From Diabrotica undecimpunctata (taxonomy: Eukaryota; Arthropoda; Insecta; Coleoptera; Chrysomelidae): a stretch of DNA of 64,000 nucleotides. This document shows positions 58,451 to 64,000 of this stretch, piece by piece. The notes under the pieces were generated by a model that saw nothing but the letters and a program-made list of their open reading frames with translations, searched no databases and was not told the origin of the DNA. Where the stretch lies: positions 16,518,741 through 16,582,740 of the forward strand of contig NC_092805.1 in the NCBI RefSeq assembly GCF_040954645.1, read 5' to 3'. How positions within the stretch are numbered: the stretch's first letter is position 1; each line of letters begins with the position of its first letter. Position numbers and translations under genes: made by a program.

Positions 58451-60066
58451 ATAATTTAGCTATAAATTTCTAAGGTGATAAACTCATTTTAAATTTTTTA
58501 CTCGCCTGTAATAGGTTCCTTGTTCTGTAAACCGTATTCATTTTACAAATTCCCAATAATTGTCAATAGAACCACGTGTAAGCCAAACAGGGTCCTACAG
58601 ATGTACGACATATGTATCATATGATTTTTAAAAATATTTACTTTTGAAACTGTTAGTGTAAGAATTTCTTGAAATTTAATCATTATATTACAATTAAACT
58701 AAACTCTAAAAAATAACACGAACAGTAAATAACTTAAAAATAACTATAACATAAATATAACACAATATATTAACTTAAAAATCAACACGATACAATTTGA
58801 ATTTAAAATGCTGGTAAGTTGGGATCTGTAAATTGAGAATCTGTCTCGCTTAAGGTAATAAATTATATTTAATAGCCTCTTGACGAATGAGACGGCGAAT
58901 ATCAACACGTGCTCATGTTTACTGATGGGAATTTGGTAAACGAATGAACTTTAGTCACTGTGGCTAAAATTTTAAAGTAATAGTGACATTTTTGCATATA
59001 TCTCTGGATTTAATGAATAATCTGGTATTTGTTAGAAATACTTCAACAAGCAAGACTTTTCACAATCTTTTCCATGCAAATGGTAATGGCAAATGGTAGT
59101 AAGCGATAAAAAATGAATTGTAAAATCGTTAGAACGCTCTGGTGAAAAATGTTTCTTTTCCATTTACGACGGTTTGATTTTACAGCGACAATATCCCATG
59201 TTCTGTTTCTATATTGTTTAGATTGGTTTTTTCTACATTCAATGATTTTTCTTTGATCCGTATATGTCGTGTCCCATGCCTCTGATCAATCGTTTATAAT
59301 AGTCTCTTTTTATGCTTTTTATCTTAGAGTTAAATTGTTTGTTAGTGTATGACTCTGATGTTGTACATTAGAAATATTTCAAACACACTTTGCAGCATAT
59401 GCTAATTAACACAGAGGGAGTAATATATTCAGTTCCTAACTTAAATATCTACGCTGACTATTTAACTGAAACTGATGGGTTTAGAACAGCGATTAGTCCT
59501 AACATAATTGGAACTCACCTATTTTCCCAGACTGTGACCCTCTCAAAAACATATCAGCATATTAATCGGCACCATCCCCTCGCTATTGGGTCACCGGTGC
59601 CTTCGTTCCGTGAAATCATGTTCGCGGGGGTGAAGAAAAGAGACAGCGCTCGGCTGAAAAAGGGCGAAAAGCCCTTTCCCACGGGTAATACACGCGTGGA
59701 GCACACGACGAATTTATGTTCATTGTTACGAACAATGAGTTTTGTTTTGTCAGTTCCGTTGGTTGAATGTGTCGAAAACCACTTGATGTTTGGTGTATAG
59801 GGAACTATTTTGGGTTTTGATTATGCTCCGATGAGGATGGCATCTGAATTATTCTGGGTATTAGGCTGCAGGGTAGAAGTTGCGTCGGACGTTTCATTAG
59901 GGAATTATTTAACCGAGCTGCGGTTTTGTTTTAAATTTGAATAGAGCCGGATTCAACTGTGGATTAATCGCCTGAAAAGGTGGTCCATATTTGATTAAAT
60001 ATGCAAATCAGTGTAACAGGAGGAAATTGATTGATATAGGTAATATAATTAATCTTTCTAATAATA
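58451..60066. other. No gene recognised; GC-richer, apparently unique patch at 59500-60010
   Basis: The patch at 59500-60010 is clearly less AT-rich and is not shared with any repeat here. It contains words such as TGTGGATTAATCG and ATATGCAAAT. An open frame (59390-59800) resembles no protein I know. A conserved regulatory block of the surrounding gene is possible. Confidence 0.4.
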
Positions 60067-61231
60067 CACTGCGCTCCAAAATTAACGCATAATTTTAAAA
60101 TTCTCATTTTGAGTTGTAATAAAAAAATTTTTGTTTGTTCTTTTCTGCTTTATGGTTGTTTTAGAACATCTTAAATAACAAACTTTTCTTTATTTACAAA
60201 AAATGTATTGAAATTAACAATATAACATCATAAATCTAAATATCTAAACAAACAACTGATCTAAACATACTAACATTATAAATTAATGACGAAATTGAAA
60301 TTTTTAAAGTTGAAGAAAATACTAGTACCGTGTACTAGTATCGAGTATTGCGTCCTCTGGCATTAATTGCTGCTTCACAACAATATCTCATACTGAGAAT
60401 AATCGTTCTGATTTCTTCTTGATCAATTTGATCCCAAATTTCAACCAACCGCAAAAACAGTTCATCTAATGTGTTTGGTGTATTAGGTAGTTGTCGTAAT
60501 TGTCTGCCTATGATGTCCCAAACACGTTCTATTGGGTTGAGGTCAGGACTTCTCCCAGGCCAATCCATGGCAGGAATTCCAACCTCCTTACGATACTGCT
60601 GCACCAATAAATGGTGTAAATGGCACGACATGCTCTTCTAAAATGTCTTATATACCTCTGCGATGTAAGCCGACCGCGATCTATTCTAACTAATTCCGTA
60701 CGAGCCTCTAAATTAATCCCACCCCACACCACTACCGAGCTGCCGCCATACTGTACAGTCCCTACGGTGTTACACTGTGCGTAGGGTTCCCCAGGCCTTC
60801 TATACACTCGGTTTCTCGTGTCGTCAGAAAAAAAGACAATACCTGGATTCATCGGTGAACAATATTCTTCCCCAATCGTCATTATTCCAATCAACATGTT
60901 CATTAGCAAAATGCAATCTTTGCCTTCTATGGTCTCTGGTCAATAATGGGCCAATTGGTGCCCTTCCAAGGTGTAGGTCGTTTTCGGCAAGTCTTCTAAT
61001 TGTATTTTGGCTGATTCTAAAGGTATAACGATCCAAAAATTCATTTTGGTGAGAAGTACTGGTAACAAACCTTTATCTGAGTATCAAAAGTACAGCTTTT
61101 TTTACCGTTCTTTCGATAAATTTTACAATATACCGGGGGTAACAATAATATATTAGCACAAAAATCTAAACATTAAAATTATTTGATTTACCAGGGTTTT
61201 TAAAATTATGCGTTAATTTTGGAGCGCAGTG
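60067..61231 (-). mobile_element. Tc1-type transposon with perfect 34-bp inverted ends
   Basis: The inverted ends (60067-60100 and 61198-61231) start CACTGCGCTCCAAAATTAAC and match perfectly over 34 bp. TA lies directly outside each (60065-60066 and 61232-61233). Total length is 1165 bp, slightly short for the family because of deletions in the transposase. Confidence 0.92.
60335..61060 (-). pseudogene. Tc1-type (DD34E) transposase, N-terminus and second Asp lost
   Basis: On the minus strand it reads ISQNTIRRLAENDLHLGRAP, WGRILFTDESR (first catalytic Asp), NRVYRRPGEPYAQCNTVGTV, SVVVWGGINLEARTELVRID, SQRYIRHFRRACRAIYTIYW, then YRKEVGIPAMDWPGRSPDLN and PIERVWDIIGRQLRQL (catalytic Glu). Family members have a QDNARPH-like block between the YIEDIL-type segment and the EVGIPAMDW segment. 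It is missing here, so the second Asp is gone. The HTH N-terminus is also absent and there is a frameshift near 60830. The gene is dead while the ends stay intact. Confidence 0.88.
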
Positions 61232-61689
61232 TATTAGACATATGAAAAATGTGTAAAAATTAAAACAGTCTTAATAAATAATTAATTTATATAAGTAGAA
61301 ATATTCTTTATCGTTAGGGCAAAAGGACTTCAGTCAGTAAATTGAATATTGCAAAAATATTTTTTAAAGATTTGATGAAACATGGTAAATCTATTTTCAT
61401 CCTAATTAAATATTTTTTCAGCACATATGGGTTGAAAATAACTCATTTACAATACATATATAGTTTGATACGAAATATGTATAGTAAAATAACAAGGTTT
61501 AATCTGACTTAAGTTCTTTGGATCAGAGAATAATATACTTAAGTCTTTTTGACCAGATATTTTACTATAAATATATTAAACACGCAAGTTTAAATTTTAG
61601 TAACAATAATAAATAGTTTTTATATTATAATATAACAAGTTACTCATCATCAGAAACAAATTCCTCTGGGCCTATAAAATATCGTTTAC
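61232..61689. other. No gene recognised
   Basis: AT-rich DNA between the Tc1-type element and the next relic. Confidence 0.4.
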
Positions 61690-63560
61690 ACTTTTAGTTG
61701 GTAGTTCTTGATAAAAAATTTTGTATACTATTGGTATGAGCGGTAGAAGATGTTGCTTTTTTCAAGAACTATAGTTATCAACGCTTCATATTTTTTCTGA
61801 AGCTTTATTGCATTTTTTCGACCTCTTCTAGTAAAATTAATTTCCTTAAAATTTTCTGACTCTTCCAGAGAACTTTTATAACATAATGTAGCATATTTTT
61901 TGTATACTGCAGCCAACGACATCTCTGCAGTTTGATTAACTCTTCATCAACTTTTTTGCCTTTTTTGCAAATTTTGTTCTTAATAAATCAGCAAACGCAA
62001 AAGCGTCATCTGAAGTTAATTTAATGATATTAAATGGACTTTTCTGTTGGTGCATCTAATGAGAGTTGCCCAGTCATGAGGATGAGCAATTTTTATTCCC
62101 GATTTTTCTAGTTTTCGATAAGGAAATGGTAGACATTGCATTCCATGTGAGAATGTCCAGAGATTATAAATTTATGGTTGATTTCATTTATTGATCTTTT
62201 CATTTGCATTACTGACATAATCATAGCAGCAACGTGGAAATTTTTATTCTGTACTGCGCATGTATCTAAATAAACGGATATTTTAGTGACTTTTGGTGAC
62301 AGATTCATTATTTCTTTAAAAATACAGGAGGGAATCACAATTGTACTACGGTGAGCAATTAATTCATGCCAGATATAACAAGAAGTTGCTCCTTAAGCAC
62401 AATTATTTACAGTTAAATTGTAAGTCCAGTACTTTCTCTTATAAAAAGAAAAATAAGTTTCGAATAAAAGTATTGGCAGGCTCTGCTGAAGATCGAATGA
62501 GTAACATTCAAATGAGGTGTCTTGGTTGACCTTCTCTTTATCCAACTGCATACATGTATAAGCTAAGTCTGCATCAATGTTGTATGTTGTTTGAGAGATC
62601 TTCAACTGGTTCATTGCTTCCGTGTCTCTAATACAATCAATTTTAATGTTTAATTTTTTGTTTTAATAGTCTTGTGAAATGGCTTTCGTATTTAGAAAAT
62701 GAATTAAGATGAGCAATAACTTCTTGTAACCTTGGGTCAGACCAGACGTTTTATTAGAAGGTTTGTGTTTTTCTCTTTGATCTTGCATGAACATTCCGGT
62801 TATACTATTGGATTTGTTTCTTAGGGCATTTTGTATTTTATCAGTTTCATCTAAAGTTAATTGAAAACATTGTTTACAAGTCTTCCGCCGCTGTCCATTT
62901 ATTTGGAAAAATAGGTGTAAGTTATGTTTCTTTCCGTTGAACTTTCTACCTTTTTTTCTATGTGTTTTAACTTCGACTGCCGTGATTATCAAAATATTTC
63001 CTCTTTTCTGACTTCCTAGTCCCCAATATTCTTTAAAAATGTCACTTCTAAGTTCTTCCAATAACCATTTCTTACATTTTAATCTGCAGTTTTGAAATCT
63101 TCTATTATGCGTTTTCTTGGAATTTTTACTTGTGCTGTAGCATATTCCTGACGTAAATGTCGTTTTAAAGTTTTATCTTCTCTTAGTTTTTTGGAGTACC
63201 TACTTGTTTAATACTTGGGGTACCTATTATCATACAACAGTTTCCTCATTATAGATAATGTTATTTTTTTCAGAACCGTTTATTTAACATGTCTCTAACT
63301 GCGCACTTTCAGCAGTTATATGATCTGATGGTGGTAGCAAATTTTTGTTTTTTGTGGTAGTAGTTCGCGAATTTTCTAATTTTCTTTGATTTGATATTTC
63401 GTTGTTATCAGAGTAATTTTCTGAATTAACGTAAAAGGGATCTTTTTCAGAATCGTAACCATCAAAATAATAATCATCGTCTATTTCATTTATCTCGGCA
63501 ACGACATTAACTATTTTCTTTATATTATTTTGTTCGAGTGTTTTTTCTCTGATCATTTCA
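61690..63560 (-). pseudogene. Decayed DUF7869-like transposon protein
   Basis: Minus-strand pieces in order are an acidic start NEIDDDYYFDGYDSEKDPFY (63556-63284) and then EELRSDIFKEYWGLGSQKRG. A Lys/His-rich stretch leads to FFQINGQRRKTCKQCFQLTL and DQREKHKPSNKTS (63061-62663). IDADLAYTCMQLDKEKVNQD and ECYSFDLQQSLPIL follow, with FYKRKYWTYNLTVNNC (62614-62393). Then come CIFKEIMNLSPKVTKISVYL, DTCAVQNKNFHVAAMIMSVM and FIISGHSHMEC (62338-62108), and a C-terminal piece (61922-61728). Proteins with this FDLQQxLP...YNLxxxNC...SGHSxMECD layout are common, uncharacterised and repeated in insect and cnidarian genomes. I remember the domain as DUF7869, and it looks like an RNase H-fold transposase. 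Frameshifts split this copy. Confidence 0.65.
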
Positions 63561-64000
63561 TCAGCTTGTCAATATGACGATAGCCAACGCTTGAATACAA
63601 GCACGGCACACAAAGAAGAAGAAGTTTTTTCTCTTCAGATATTATATTTGTGTCAATTAAAGTGCTTAATTAGCTAAACGAATTAAAACTGGTTCATTTA
63701 TGCAGGTTTCTGTAAATTTCGTCCTTATTCTGGCAGTGTATTATATTATAATTTTTATTTTTATTTTATATTATAATTTACTTACCATTATATGTTATTT
63801 CTACATAAATCCAAAATTTTTGTACTTCGTTTAAATATTGTGGTCTATTAGAGGATATACCATTTTTTACCTCTTATGGCTGTACGAGAATTAAGAGAGG
63901 CCTATATTCGGCAATCCGAATAGAGAAAAGGACTTAAAAAAATGGCTGTACGGTAAAGATTGATGTTCTGATCAAAACGGTCCACCCCTTCCATACTTTT
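63561..64000. other. No gene recognised
   Basis: AT-rich, with a GAAGAAGAAG tract near 63619 that may be the tail of another retroelement. Confidence 0.4.

Noticed and set aside
59390..59800. 136-codon plus-strand frame as a protein gene
   Set aside because: No recognisable domain and no splice or start evidence; the base composition alone explains the open frame.
1..64000. Bacterial-type features such as CRISPR arrays, operons or riboswitches
   Set aside because: The DNA is insect nuclear sequence; no spaced direct repeats or operon layout are present.

Overview
The window looks like nuclear DNA of an insect with a large, AT-rich, transposon-loaded genome. A leaf beetle (Diabrotica-like) is my best guess, but the genus is inferred from general style and not proven. 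There are no bacterial operons, ribosome binding sites, CRISPR arrays or rRNA, and I recognise no tRNA gene. The only host-gene piece I can name is one phase-0 internal exon at 16525-16767 (+), with good splice sites. It encodes the start of the glycosyltransferase domain of Fringe (fng), the Notch O-fucose N-acetylglucosaminyltransferase. I see no neighbouring fng exon, so most of the window is probably fng intron filled by repeats.

Almost everything else is mobile DNA. Non-LTR retrotransposons (LINEs) dominate, with about 20 pieces on both strands. Most are 5' truncated and broken by stops or frameshifts. They end in short trinucleotide tails (ATG or GAA) rather than poly(A). Several keep target-site duplications I could read: 13335-13764 (14 bp), 37653-39331 (13 bp), 54478-56331 (10 bp) and the nested 21143-21353 (11 bp). 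The best-preserved reverse transcriptases are at 30315-32265, 37653-39331, 48500-50745 and 54478-56331 (all -). An RNase H-bearing LINE piece lies at 19030-19935 and an R1-like piece at 28480-29346.

DNA transposons are the most interesting part. An apparently intact IS630/Tc1/mariner-type element occupies 6002-8313, with 31-bp inverted ends, TA flanks and an unbroken 446-residue transposase of catalytic spacing D-99-D-82-E. Two decayed relatives lie at 14234-15434 (+) and about 24250-25330 (-). The second is split by a 576-bp piggyBac-type deletion derivative (24549-25124) flanked by TTAA. A Tc1-type element at 60067-61231 has perfect 34-bp ends, but its transposase has lost the second catalytic Asp. 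A hAT-type transposase relic (33830-36590) is interrupted by a 1.44-kb LTR-like sequence. A second copy of that sequence (43401-45077) abuts a PIF1/Helitron helicase fragment. A decayed DUF7869-like transposon protein lies at 61690-63560 (-), and an isolated THAP zinc-finger ORF at 27467-27691 (-).

Three fold-back structures stand out. At 51824-54089, 837-bp arms with TA ends surround a 590-bp loop. At 39841-41454, long arms enclose a perfect 72-bp palindrome. At 22420-23674, diverged arms enclose a nested LINE. An assembly gap of 100 N lies at 18758-18857. The remaining stretches are AT-rich and hold nothing I recognise.
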